Shown: positions 1-8,868 of the stretch, piece by piece
Layout: each line of letters starts with the position of its first letter
Position numbering within the stretch: the first letter of the stretch is position 1
The notes under the pieces: generated by a model
Told to the model about the DNA's origin: nothing
The model's input: only the letters and a program-made list of their open reading frames with translations
Databases searched by the model: none
Assembly: GCA_963720785.1 (NCBI GenBank)
Contig: CAVRGQ010000003.1
Coordinates: 263,506-327,505, forward strand
From: CAVRGQ01 sp963720785
GTDB taxonomy: Bacteria > Actinomycetota > Acidimicrobiia > IMCC26256 > DASPTH01
DNA: 64,000 nt
Direction: 5' to 3'
Position numbers and translations under genes: made by a program

Positions 1-151
1 GTTGAAGTAGTACCGGTCGTAGAAGTTCCGGTCGCTGGTGGCGGGGTGGGCGATCCAGTTCGCGGCTCTGGTGGACGGGGAAGTCGTCCCACGAGGTGAC
101 GGACACTTGGTGCTCCTGCTGGTCGGCGGCGAGATCGGCATGCTTGCACAC
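1..151 (-). CDS. 5' end of a DUF7064/7065-like (CrtC-like) protein, frameshifted, runs off the left edge
   Basis: Reading the minus strand, a GTG at 151 opens a frame with the protein-like stretch DQQEHQVSVTSWDDFPVHQ. A one-base shift near position 65 is then needed to continue as ATSDRNFYDRYYFN up to the window edge. NFYDRYYFN resembles the N-terminal RYYNF region of the gene at 24048, so I infer the same broad lipocalin-like family of CoA-catabolism neighbourhoods. The frame containing the second part also has an ATG at 174, but its first 38 residues look non-coding. The gene is divergent from the ligase at 173. Only about 45 residues are visible, so the family call is tentative. Confidence 0.35.
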   Translation of the reverse strand, partial: MCKHADLAADQQEHQVSVTSWDDFPVHQSRELDRPPRHQRPELLRPVLLQ

Positions 152-172
152 GCATCGGGCAGGATGTCGGCC

Positions 173-1789
173 ATGACGTCTCCTGCACTCCGCGACCCCC
201 AGCGCCTGCTCGACTTCCAGATGCACGGCCAGGACATCCCCGCCCTGCTCGCCCACTGGGCGGACCGCAAGCCCGACCACCCGGCGCTGGTCTGGTCGCC
301 CCGCGAGGGCGCCGGCCGCCGCTGGACCTACTCGGAGTTGCTCAACGACGTGCGCCGGGTCAGCGCCGGACTCGCGGCCAAGGGTGTGACCAAGGGCGAC
401 AAGGTGCTCATCCACTCCGAGAACTGCCCGGAGATGGTGCTCACCTGGCTCGCGTGCGCCCACCTCGGCGCAGTGGGCGTGACCACCAACACCAAGTCGG
501 TCGGCGCCGAGATGAGCTACTTCGCCGAGCACACCGGGGCCATCGCCGCGGTCACGCAGCCCCAGTACGCGGCGATGGTCGCCGCGGCGGCGCCGAGCCT
601 GCAGTGGCTCGCGGTCACCGACGACAACAGCGGCGACGCGCCCACCGACGACCAGCGCATCGAGGCCAAGGAGTTCGCCACCTTCACCTCGCTGCTCGGC
701 GACGCCGACGCGGCCGTCGTGCGCGACCCCGAGCCGATGCTGCCGTTCGGGATCATGTTCACCTCCGGCACCACGAGCCGGCCCAAGGCGGTCGTGCACA
801 CGCATGCCAACGCGGTGTGGTCGAGCCGCACCGGGTCGCGCAACATCGATCTCGGCACCGACGACACCTACGTGATCTTCCTGCCGTTCTTCCACGTGAA
901 CGCGCAGAGCTGGAGCTTCTTCGCGGTGCTCGGCGTGGGGGCCACTGCGGTGCTGATGCCGAAGTGGTCGCAGAGCCGCTTCTGGCCCGTCGTGGTGGAG
1001 CACGGCGTCACCCACACTTCGGTGATGCCGTTCGTGATGGCCGCGCTCGGCAGCCCCGAACGCCCGCAGGAGCACTCGCTGCGTGCCGGCGTGTTCGGCC
1101 TGATCATGCCCGACCTCGACCGTATGTTCGGCGTCGGGATCTACGCGGCCTACGGCATGACCGAGACGGTCACGCACGCGATCACCGCGAAGCCGAAGGA
1201 GTTGCTCCCCACGCGCTCGATGGGCCACGTCACGCCGGGTTACGAGATCGCCGTCGTCGACAAGGACACCGGCGAGCTGTGCGCCGAGGGCGAGACCGGG
1301 GAGCTGTGGCTGCGCGGCACGCGCGGCATCCAGCTCTTCCTCGAGTACTACCGCAACGACGAGGCCAACGAGAAGGCCTTCGAGGACGGCTGGTTCAAGA
1401 CCGGCGACATGGTGAAGATGGGCGCGGGCGGCAACGTCTTCTACCAGGAGCGCGACAAGGACTTGTTGAAGGTCGGTGGCGAGAACGTCTCGGCCAAGGA
1501 GGTCGAGGACCTCATCGTGGCGCATCCCGCGGTGGCCCAGGTCGCGGTCGTCGGCAAGCAGCACGACTTCCTCGACGAAGTGGTGGTCGCATTCGTCATC
1601 CCCGCTCCCGGCGACCACGACCCCGCGGTGGTGGAGCTCGAGATCTTCGAGACGTGCCGCGACAACCTCGCGAAGTTCAAGGTCCCGCGCGCCGTGTACT
1701 TCGTCGACGAGTTCCCGCTCGGGACGCTCGACAAGATCCTCAAGAACCGCCTGCGCGAGATGGCCGACGAGCAGCCGAAGATCGACTGA
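173..1789 (+). CDS. AMP-dependent acyl-CoA synthetase/ligase
   Basis: This enzyme activates a carboxylic acid to its CoA thioester through an acyl-AMP intermediate in the cytoplasm. About 538 residues from ATG 173. The frame is open upstream, but residues before this point are not family-like, and GTG/ATG choices there would run into the divergent gene. Adenylation motifs are present: TSGTTSRPK near residues 197-205, YGMTET in the middle, FKTGDMVKM, then KVGGENVSAKEVE, and a terminal GTLDKILKNRL with the expected C-terminal lysine. The stretch between the core and YGMTET is somewhat short for the family. The acid substrate cannot be inferred. Its last 50 bases overlap the convergent glycosyltransferase gene. 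Confidence 0.9.
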   Translation: MTSPALRDPQRLLDFQMHGQDIPALLAHWADRKPDHPALVWSPREGAGRRWTYSELLNDVRRVSAGLAAKGVTKGDKVLIHSENCPEMVLTWLACAHLGAVGVTTNTKSVGAEMSYFAEHTGAIAAVTQPQYAAMVAAAAPSLQWLAVTDDNSGDAPTDDQRIEAKEFATFTSLLGDADAAVVRDPEPMLPFGIMFTSGTTSRPKAVVHTHANAVWSSRTGSRNIDLGTDDTYVIFLPFFHVNAQSWSFFAVLGVGATAVLMPKWSQSRFWPVVVEHGVTHTSVMPFVMAALGSPERPQEHSLRAGVFGLIMPDLDRMFGVGIYAAYGMTETVTHAITAKPKELLPTRSMGHVTPGYEIAVVDKDTGELCAEGETGELWLRGTRGIQLFLEYYRNDEANEKAFEDGWFKTGDMVKMGAGGNVFYQERDKDLLKVGGENVSAKEVEDLIVAHPAVAQVAVVGKQHDFLDEVVVAFVIPAPGDHDPAVVELEIFETCRDNLAKFKVPRAVYFVDEFPLGTLDKILKNRLREMADEQPKID

Positions 1790-2747
1790 CGAGCCCGATC
1801 CGGCCGCGCACCCCACGGGTGCGGGTCCGCACGGCATCCCAGGCCGTGGTGACGTGGAGCATCACGACGCCCCGCCAACCCGGCCGGAGCCACGGCGCGA
1901 GCGGCTCGTGCGTGTGCACGGCGAGTCCGCGGCCGGTCAGCAGCCGCCGGAGGAGCACGAGGTAGGCCGTGCGAGGAAGATCGCGCCGGGCTCCCGGCTG
2001 CCAGGGCTTCGGCGCGCCGAACGCGTGCAGCAGCACGCACCGAGCATCCTTGCGACTGCACGCGAGCGTGTCGCGGTCGACCACCCGCGTTGCTGCCAGT
2101 TGGTCGCGCCCCTGGGCGATCGCGGCGGCCGGGAAGGCGGCGAGTCGTCCGCGCGGCAACTCCGACATCAACATCGCGTTGAGCACGTCCTGATCGGGCA
2201 ACCCGCAGGGGTCGTCGAGACAGAACGCGTCGATCCGGATGTCGTCGTCGGGCAGCTCGGCGCATCGCTCGCCCCAGCGCCGGACGAGCGCCTCGTGGAC
2301 GGAGGTGGAGAAGGCGACGAACCCCGCGTTGACGTACGGTTGGCGCCGCAACGGCGCGTCCAGGGCCAACCGATCGGCCCAGTCGGGAAACCACCGGTCG
2401 GCGAGCACGTCGACGAAGGCGCACACCTGGCCGGCTCGCGCCTCCGCAATGATCTCGTCCAGCGGTGCGGTCACGATGATGTCACTGTCGAGATAGACGA
2501 CGACCGCCGCACCCGGCGCCGCCGCGAGGCACGCGGCGGGCACCAGCAGCCACGGGTGGCGCGGGTGGTCGGGGGCGGGGACGATCTCGCACTCGTTCGA
2601 GAGCTCACGTCGCTGCGCCGCGGTGAGGCCGAGGTCGAGCACGGTGATCGACTGGTGGTGGCCGAGCAGCCGCAGTGAATTGACGAGTGCAACCGCGCCG
2701 GTGGCATGCTCCGCGTCCGCCATCGTGACGAACCCGACGTCGTTCAC
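1740..2747 (-). CDS. Glycosyltransferase, GT8/GT-A like
   Basis: A predicted cytoplasmic nucleotide-sugar transferase of about 335 residues. The start is GTG 2747, which overlaps the stop of the upstream P450-like gene as GTGA, so translation is probably coupled. The N-terminus (VGFVTMADAEHATGAVALVNSL) fits the first strand and helix of a GT-A fold. VVYLDSDI carries the DxD metal/sugar-nucleotide motif at residues 87-89, and a later PYVNAGF segment resembles the GT8 acceptor region. It is the last gene of a three-gene operon with a LuxR-type regulator and a membrane P450-like protein. Acceptor and sugar are unknown. Confidence 0.75.
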   Translation of the reverse strand: MNDVGFVTMADAEHATGAVALVNSLRLLGHHQSITVLDLGLTAAQRRELSNECEIVPAPDHPRHPWLLVPAACLAAAPGAAVVVYLDSDIIVTAPLDEIIAEARAGQVCAFVDVLADRWFPDWADRLALDAPLRRQPYVNAGFVAFSTSVHEALVRRWGERCAELPDDDIRIDAFCLDDPCGLPDQDVLNAMLMSELPRGRLAAFPAAAIAQGRDQLAATRVVDRDTLACSRKDARCVLLHAFGAPKPWQPGARRDLPRTAYLVLLRRLLTGRGLAVHTHEPLAPWLRPGWRGVVMLHVTTAWDAVRTRTRGVRGRIGLVSRSSAARRPSRAGGS

Positions 2748-4192
2748 GGGGGGCCCGGTGCGCTGCGGAGCACTGCCGGCTCCGCGACGGCGAGTCTCCA
2801 CTGCGAGCTGGGTGACCAGTGCCGCTGGCGGCTCAGCTGCACCGGACCGTCGGCCCGGGTGGCCACGTCGAAGTCGGCCACCGACAACGCGAACACGCGG
2901 GCGAAGGTGCGGGTGAGCAACTCGCCCAGGCAGGCCCGGTGGTCGACCCCGAAGGGCGCATAGACGTCGCGGGCGCATCCGCCGTCGGCGTGGCGCGAGG
3001 GGTCGAAGCGCTCGGGGTCGGGAAAGGGCACCGGATCGCGGTGGATCTCGCGGAGCGCCTCCCGGTCGCGTCGCGGCTCGCCGCCCCCGTCCCGGAGCGC
3101 TCGCGTCCACTGAGGGTCCGCGGCGAGGTACCAGAGCACCCACACGAGGAGACCGGAGACGTCGTCGCGGCTCGTGACCACGGAGTAGATGAGATTGCGC
3201 AGCACCGCGGGATCGTCGAGTGCGTGCTCCGCGCCGTCGAACTGCCGGGCCAGCGAGCGCGGGGCATCCGGCGCGCGTGCTGCCTCGACCACGAGCTCAC
3301 CGATGCGTACCAACCACGCCTCGACGTCGTCGTTCCGAAAGGGGCGCGCGTAGAAGTGCCGGTCGGGATCGAGACGATCGAACAGGTCGAGCGTCTCGGT
3401 GGAGGCCGACGACGACGTGGGGATGCCGAAGAGCAGCGCGCACCACGCCTCCAGGACGCACCGGCGGATTGTCTCGTGGGGGTTCACGGCCCCCGACCCG
3501 GTGCACTCGGCGGCGAGACGAACGAGACACGATCGGGACTGCGCCGCGAGCAGCGGCTCCCACGACTTCACGAGGGGCGGGCTGAGTGCCCGGGCGTAGA
3601 TGCGCCGCAACTCGGCGTGCCGCTCCCCGTCGATGCCCCGGACGCTGCCGCCGGGCACGAACTGGTCGTAGGGCGCCCACGGCGGCCCCAGCTCGGTCGG
3701 GTGCTCCCGGAGGAGCCTCGTGCCCAGGGCGAGGTCGGTGGTGCAGATCGTCGGCGCGTCGTAGAAGTTGCTCTTGAACACGGTGCCGTGGGCGGCCGCC
3801 TGCTCCACGAACCAGTCCGGGTCGGCGATCCAACCCGCACCACGATCGAGACGGCCGGGCGGGAGTCCGTCGCTCACACCACGCGACGGTCGGGCGTTCC
3901 AGAGCCGACGGCCCGCGGAGGCGAGGAACACCACGGGCACCACGGCCGCCACCCACCAGACGCCGGTCGCGATCGCCACGGCCGCGCCGACGACCACCGC
4001 CGTAGCCGCGACGGTGGTGTCGATCACGAGGCGGCGCCACACCCGCGTCTCGGCCCGCCGGAGGTTCGGCCCGACGACGAGGCGCGTCGCGAGTACGGGT
4101 TGGCCACCCGCCCGGATGACGGAGCGGACGGACGCGCGGCTCATCCCCAGCGCCCGCCGGATCGGGTCCGGCAAGAGGTCACGCACGCTCAC
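2744..4192 (-). CDS. Membrane-anchored, degenerate cytochrome P450-like protein
   Basis: About 482 residues from GTG 4192, which overlaps the stop of the LuxR-type gene as GTGA. Two hydrophobic segments near residues 55-75 and 77-92 suggest an N-terminal membrane anchor, unusual for bacterial P450s. The C-terminal FGVDHRACLG (Cys about 421) is a P450 heme-ligand motif in which the usual glycine after FxV is Asp. EALR at about 378-381 matches ExxR, but only about 43 residues separate it from the Cys instead of the usual 70-80, so the beta-sheet segment between them is missing. The I-helix has SRDDVSG instead of AGxxTT. Heme binding is plausible. Normal monooxygenase chemistry is doubtful. Confidence 0.7.
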   Translation of the reverse strand: MSVRDLLPDPIRRALGMSRASVRSVIRAGGQPVLATRLVVGPNLRRAETRVWRRLVIDTTVAATAVVVGAAVAIATGVWWVAAVVPVVFLASAGRRLWNARPSRGVSDGLPPGRLDRGAGWIADPDWFVEQAAAHGTVFKSNFYDAPTICTTDLALGTRLLREHPTELGPPWAPYDQFVPGGSVRGIDGERHAELRRIYARALSPPLVKSWEPLLAAQSRSCLVRLAAECTGSGAVNPHETIRRCVLEAWCALLFGIPTSSSASTETLDLFDRLDPDRHFYARPFRNDDVEAWLVRIGELVVEAARAPDAPRSLARQFDGAEHALDDPAVLRNLIYSVVTSRDDVSGLLVWVLWYLAADPQWTRALRDGGGEPRRDREALREIHRDPVPFPDPERFDPSRHADGGCARDVYAPFGVDHRACLGELLTRTFARVFALSVADFDVATRADGPVQLSRQRHWSPSSQWRLAVAEPAVLRSAPGPP

Positions 4193-5827
4193 GCGGAGGA
4201 GCCGATCAACCCGTGCCGGAACGCGTAGGCCGTCGCGCCCGAGCGCGTCGACACACCGATCTTCGTGAAGATGTTCGAGAGGTGCCGCGAGACCGTCTTG
4301 ATGCTCAGGGTGAGCTCGCTCGCGATCTCCTTGTTCGACCAGCCCTGCGCCACGAGGACGAGCACCTCGACCTCGCGCTCGGTGAGGCCGCCCGGTCGCG
4401 GTGATCGTTGCTCCACCGTGTCGACGCCCGCCGCGGTGAGGTGCGCCCCGATCGCGTCGAACTGCGCGCGGGCGGCAGCGAACAACTCGCGCGCACCGGC
4501 GTCGTCGCCAGCATCGCGTTGCGCCTGGGCGAGCACGGTGCGGGTGGTCGCCTCCTCGTACGGCACGCGGAGATCCTGCCACCACCGCAGCGCGTCGTGC
4601 AGCACCGCTGCCGCGGTGCGGGGTTCGCCCTCGGCGAGGAGGAGCCGTCCGCGCGCGAGCTGCGCCGACGCGCGGAGCAAGGCGATGTCGAAGGCGTCGG
4701 CGATCTGTTCGAGCTCGTCGACGTACTCCTCGGCGGTGAGCAGGTCGCTGCTCGCGATGTTGATCTGCACCGCCGCGGGCAGCACGCGGGCCCGGGCGAG
4801 GCGACTCGCCGACTGGTCGGCGACGCAGCCCTCGATGATCCGGCTCGCCTCGTCGACCCGGCCCTGGTCGAGGCGCAGGAGTGCGGTTCCCCAGCACGGG
4901 CGACCGCGCAGCTCGGCCGCCTTCGCGAAAGCCTCCTCGGCGCCGTCGAAGTCGCCCAGGCGCCGCCGGATGTCGCCGACCTCCGCCCAGCCCGCGGCCA
5001 CGTTGGGCAGGTGCCCGTCGATCAGTTCGGCACAACCACGAGTGGCTTCCTTCTCCGCGTCGGCGAGATCACCACGCAGGCCGAGGAGCGTCGCGCGGTG
5101 CACGCGACAGATGCCGGGGAAGATCGCGAACGGGTGCTGCTGCGCCCACTGCGCGGTGATCTCCGTCCACTCGCCGGCCCGGTGGAGGTCGCCGACCTCC
5201 TCGCACGCGCTGATCAGGCTGCAGTACACCTTGCCGGTCGAGTACGGGCCGAGCCGGCCCTCCACCGCGAGGAGCATCGCCTCGTCGAGGGCTGCCAGAC
5301 CCGTTGCCGTGTCGCCCCGGTCGATGAGCACCCGCCCGATGGCCTGGAGCGCCTCGGCCTCGAGGTCGACCGAACCGAGCGACCGGGCCAGGGCGCGGGC
5401 GCGCTCCGCGTAGGCCAGTGCCTCGTCGTAGCGCCCGCCGCCATGGGCCTGCTCCACCTCGCGCAGCAGGAGCACGCAATGCTCGGCGCAGTCGGGGTCG
5501 TCGTCGAGCAACCGCCGGGCGCGCTGCAGCCACGCGGTGCCGACCGAGGGCCGGGCGCGGCAGGCAGTGGTGTTCGTAGAGCCACACCGCGGCCACGCCG
5601 GCGGCGCGGGTGTCGCCGAGCGACTCCGAGAGTTGGTACGCCCCCTGACGGTGCTCGATGCACTCCTCCAGCCGACCCGTCCACCACGCCGACTCGGCGA
5701 GGAGCACCTGGCGCTCGGCCTCTGCCCGGTCGTCGGTGGTCGACGCGGCCAGGGCGAGGCCGAGGCACGCGTCCCAGTCGTGGCGCGCATAGGCGTCGTA
5801 TGCGGCGGCGAGCGCCGGATCGGGCAT
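4189..5827 (-). CDS. LuxR-family transcriptional regulator with TPR-like repeats (frameshifted)
   Basis: The C-terminus is a GerE/LuxR-type helix-turn-helix (LTEREVEVLVLVAQGWSNKE, then IASELTLSIKTVSRHL). The long central part is made of helical TPR-like repeats (YDEALAYAERARALARSLG, RLGDFDGAEEAFAKAAELR). There is no N-terminal receiver or P-loop ATPase domain. The start ATG 5827 opens MPDPALAAAYDAYARHDWDA. A one-base shift near 5560 (between LYEHHCL and ARPSVGTAWLQRARR) is needed to join the two halves, and the total length is not a multiple of three. It is the first gene of the operon with the P450-like and glycosyltransferase genes, so it probably controls them or itself. Confidence 0.8.
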
Positions 5828-5989
5828 GCCGACGACGGTACCAACGGGTGGCGGCGGGCGCATGGGCTGTTTGCACCATGCCGCGAGCGACGGTGCGTGG
5901 CAGATGCCCGATGCGTGCTCCCCGAGCGTGGTCCACACTGGCCGTGCCAACGATCCCGAACGACCCTTGACCAAGAGGAACGAGAGACC

Positions 5990-6532
5990 ATGGACGTCCT
6001 GGAGCAACTCGACCGACTCGGCCCCGCACTCGAGGGCGTGGTCACGCACATCACCCCCGACCAGCTCGACCGCCCGACTCCGTGCGCGAAGTTCACCGTG
6101 CGCGGCGTGCTCGAGCACATGATCGGCGGCGCCACCATGTTCTCGGTCGCGTTCGGCGAAACCCCCGGCGAACCGGATCTGTCGGACCCGCTCGGCTCCT
6201 TCGGCCCGGCCGTCGGCGGCCTCCTGGCCACCCTCCACGAGCCCGGCCGCCTCGACCAGGTCGTCGCCGCGCCATGGGGCGAGGTCCCGGCGCGCGAGTT
6301 CGCACAGTTCCTCGTGCTCGACGGCACGGTGCACGGGTACGACCTCGCCACCGCGACGGGGCAGGCCTACGCGCCCGACGTCGCAATGGTCGAGGAGCTG
6401 TACGGATTCGCCGGGCCCGCGCTGGAGGGCATGCGTGACGGCGACACCTTCGCGGAGGCCACCGTTCCACCCGCGGACGCAACCGCGATCGAACGGCTGG
6501 CGGCGCTCACGGGCCGCACGGTCACCCGCTGA
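5990..6532 (+). CDS. TIGR03086-family protein (DinB/maleylpyruvate isomerase-like superfamily)
   Basis: 180 residues from ATG 5990, preceded by a purine-rich AGAGGAACGAGAG. The family hallmark PTPCAKFTVRGVLEHM is at residues 29-44, with His43 a likely metal ligand, and HGYDLATATGQ lies in the C-terminal half. The family belongs to the DinB/mycothiol-dependent isomerase superfamily, four-helix bundles that often bind a divalent metal and in actinobacteria may use mycothiol. The exact reaction is unknown. It is transcribed divergently from the LuxR-type gene across a gap of about 160 bases, and its end overlaps the convergent MFS gene by 11 bases. Confidence 0.8.
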   Translation: MDVLEQLDRLGPALEGVVTHITPDQLDRPTPCAKFTVRGVLEHMIGGATMFSVAFGETPGEPDLSDPLGSFGPAVGGLLATLHEPGRLDQVVAAPWGEVPAREFAQFLVLDGTVHGYDLATATGQAYAPDVAMVEELYGFAGPALEGMRDGDTFAEATVPPADATAIERLAALTGRTVTR

Positions 6533-7706
6533 CCGCGGCCTCCGGGTGTCGGGCCTCGCGCCGCATGAGGCGGAGCCCGAATGCGGTGCAGCTCACGAGC
6601 GACGTGCACCCCGCGAACACGAAGGCGACCCTCGGACTCGTGGCGTCGCTCAACCACCCCATGAACGGACCGCCGATGGGCAGCAGTCCGAAGATCGTGA
6701 TGGCGTAGAGGGCCATCACCCGGCCGCGCATGACCGGTTCGGCATGGAGCTGCAGGAACACGTTGGTCGACACCATGTGCACGATCATGAAGAAGCCCAC
6801 GGGCACGAGCACGAGGAGGAACATCCACAGCGCGGGCATGAGCGCTGCCGCGACGGTGCACGCGCCCATCGCGTACCCGCCCAGCACCACGGCCCGCGCG
6901 CTGCGCAGGCCGAGCCGGGCGACGGTGAGCGCGCCCGTCAGCGCGCCGACCGACATCACCGTCGTCATCAACCCGAACTCCGCGGCGTCGCTGCCGAAGG
7001 TGCGCTTCGCCAGCAGGGGGAAGATCACGCCCCAGTTGAGGGCGAACGTGCCCAGCACCGCGGCGATGAGGAGCGCGTTGCGCAGATCGGGTGACGCCCA
7101 CGTGTAGCGGAGCCCTTCGCGCACCTGTCCCTTGGCGCGCGCGGCACGAGGACGCGCGTGCAGTTCCGATGTTCGCATCATGAGCAGCGCGCCGATCACC
7201 GCGAGGAAGCTCACCGCGTCGATCGCGAAGCAGATGCCGGTGCCGACCGCAACGATGAGCAGACCCACGATGGCCGGGCCCACGATGCGCGCCGACTGGG
7301 CGATGGCGCTGTTGAGGCCGACCGCGTTCGGCAACTCCGCGGGGGTGACCATCTCCGACAGGAACGACTGACGCGTCGGGTTGTCGATCACCTGGGCGAA
7401 CCCACCGATCAGCGCGAGGCCGTAGACCATCCACAGTTCGACCACGTCGGTGACGACGAGCACCGCGAGCACCGTCGACACGATCGCCAGGACCACCTGC
7501 GCACCGAGGAGCAGCTTGCGGTTGTCGAACCGGTCGGCGGCCACACCGCCCAGCGTGCCGAAGATCAACGTGGGCAACGCGATCATCGCGGTGAGCACGC
7601 CGACGGCCACGCCGTCGCTGCCGGACAGCTCGAGCACGAGCCATCCGAGCGCGATCGACTGCGCCCACGTGCCGACCTGCGACGAGGTCTGCCCGAGGAA
7701 GAACAA
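6522..7706 (-). CDS. MFS transporter, EntS/MFS_3-like exporter
   Basis: A multi-spanning membrane protein with about 12 hydrophobic segments. It has the MFS signature GGVAADRFDNRK after the second helix and a charged central loop (ELHARPRAARAKGQVREGL). Overall it resembles the enterobactin-exporter/MFS_3 branch. The start is uncertain. TTG 7706 gives a truncated first helix, while homology-like residues (TEARSVFRSLHTRNYRL) continue in frame to about 7755 without an ATG, GTG or TTG. The true start may therefore lie in a shifted frame or the N-terminus may carry an indel. It sits just downstream of the SDR gene and was probably co-transcribed. Substrate unknown. Confidence 0.8.
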   Translation of the reverse strand: MFFLGQTSSQVGTWAQSIALGWLVLELSGSDGVAVGVLTAMIALPTLIFGTLGGVAADRFDNRKLLLGAQVVLAIVSTVLAVLVVTDVVELWMVYGLALIGGFAQVIDNPTRQSFLSEMVTPAELPNAVGLNSAIAQSARIVGPAIVGLLIVAVGTGICFAIDAVSFLAVIGALLMMRTSELHARPRAARAKGQVREGLRYTWASPDLRNALLIAAVLGTFALNWGVIFPLLAKRTFGSDAAEFGLMTTVMSVGALTGALTVARLGLRSARAVVLGGYAMGACTVAAALMPALWMFLLVLVPVGFFMIVHMVSTNVFLQLHAEPVMRGRVMALYAITIFGLLPIGGPFMGWLSDATSPRVAFVFAGCTSLVSCTAFGLRLMRREARHPEAAVSG

Positions 7707-7789
7707 CCGGTAATTGCGGGTGTGCAGCGACCGGAAGACCGACCGCGCCTCCGTCGGGGAGTCCGGCCGCGGGAGCGCGTGGGATCGGC

Positions 7790-8730
7790 TCAGGGCTCGA
7801 ACACCTGGAGGTCGGGACGGTCCGCGAGCCGGTAGTCGTTCTCGAGCCCGGCGACGAGCTCCGCGGTGCGATCTCGTCGAGCGCGTCGAGCGTCCAGCCG
7901 CCCTCGCGCACGATCACCCGCTCGGGACCGGGTTCGCTGAGCAGCGCGTAGGTGTCGCCGCGCACGTGGAAGGTCCGTCCGTTCACCCCGCTGGCCGCGT
8001 CGGTGCACAGCCACACCACCATCGGCGCGATCTTCGCGGGCGGATGCGAGTCGGGTGTGGCTGCCTCGAACTGCAGCTCGTCGCCGCGCGGCGCCATGGT
8101 GATCGCCATCACGTCGGCCCACTTGGCCGTGGCCACCGAGTACTCGGAGGTCGACTTGCCGAGCGCGAGCGGGCGGATCGCGTTGCAACGCACCCCGAAG
8201 CGCCCCAGCTCGCGGGCCACCGTGCGGGTGAGCCCCACCACGCCCTCCTTCGCGGCGGCGTACGCCACCGCCGACGGGTGCCCGAACCCGGATCCCGACG
8301 ACGTGTTGACGATCACACCGGATCCCTGCCCGGCGAGGTGCGGCGTCGCCTCGCGGATCATCGCGAAGTAGCCCTTGAGGTTCACGTCGATGGCGAGGTC
8401 CCACTCGGCCTCGGTGAGGCGCCACAAGTCGGCGTTGCGGGCCGCGGTGGCGTTGTTCACGACGATGTCGAGCCGGCCGAACTCGTCGAGCGCGTGCGCC
8501 ACGATGGCGGCCGCGCCGTCCCACGTGGCGGAGCCGGTGTCGGGCACCGCCCGACCGCCCGCCGCGGAGATCTCGCCGGCCACCGAGGCGGCGTCGGCGC
8601 CCGTGCGGCGGCCGGTGTCGTTCACCAGTACTGAAGCCCCTTCGGCCGCCAGGAGGCGGGCGTGCTCCCGCCCGATGCCCCCGCCCGCACCCGTGACGAT
8701 CGCCACCCGTCCGTCGAGCCTGCCGGCCAT
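7790..8730 (-). CDS. Short-chain dehydrogenase/reductase (frameshifted near the C-terminus)
   Basis: An NAD(P)-dependent oxidoreductase beginning MAGRLDGRVAIVTGAGGGIG, with the cofactor glycine motif, NNA, and a catalytic Ser followed by YAAAK (YxxxK). The overall layout resembles 3-hydroxyacyl-CoA dehydrogenase-like SDRs of the HSD17B4 type. A one-base deletion near 7875 separates LDALDEI from the true ending ELVAGLENDYRLADRPDLQVFEP. The length confirms the shift. It is followed on the same strand by the MFS gene. Substrate unknown, plausibly a hydroxyacyl-CoA or hydroxysteroid-like compound. Confidence 0.85.
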
Positions 8731-8819
8731 GTGTCCCCCCTCGATCCTGTTCGGTCGGGGCGCAGGCTAGGCCGGAAGTCGGGACCTTGGTCCGTAGACG
8801 ACACCGGACCGGACGGATC

Positions 8820-8834
8820 TAATGGCTAGCATTA
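8820..8834. promoter_or_regulatory. Imperfect palindrome upstream of the Baeyer-Villiger monooxygenase
   Basis: TAATGGCTAGCATTA lies about 35 bases before the monooxygenase start, in the gap between two divergent genes. It is symmetric in its outer halves (TAATG/CATTA) around CTAG, with one extra G. Its position fits an operator or promoter element. The A/T-rich sequence stands out in this GC-rich DNA. No regulator is assigned. Confidence 0.25.
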
Positions 8835-8868
8835 TTTCGGCTCGTTACGACCAGGGGGAAGGACGCCG

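Noticed and set aside
5828..5989. Riboswitch in the 160-base gap before the DinB-like gene
   Set aside because: Only a short GCACC/GGTGC pair is visible, with no known riboswitch core.
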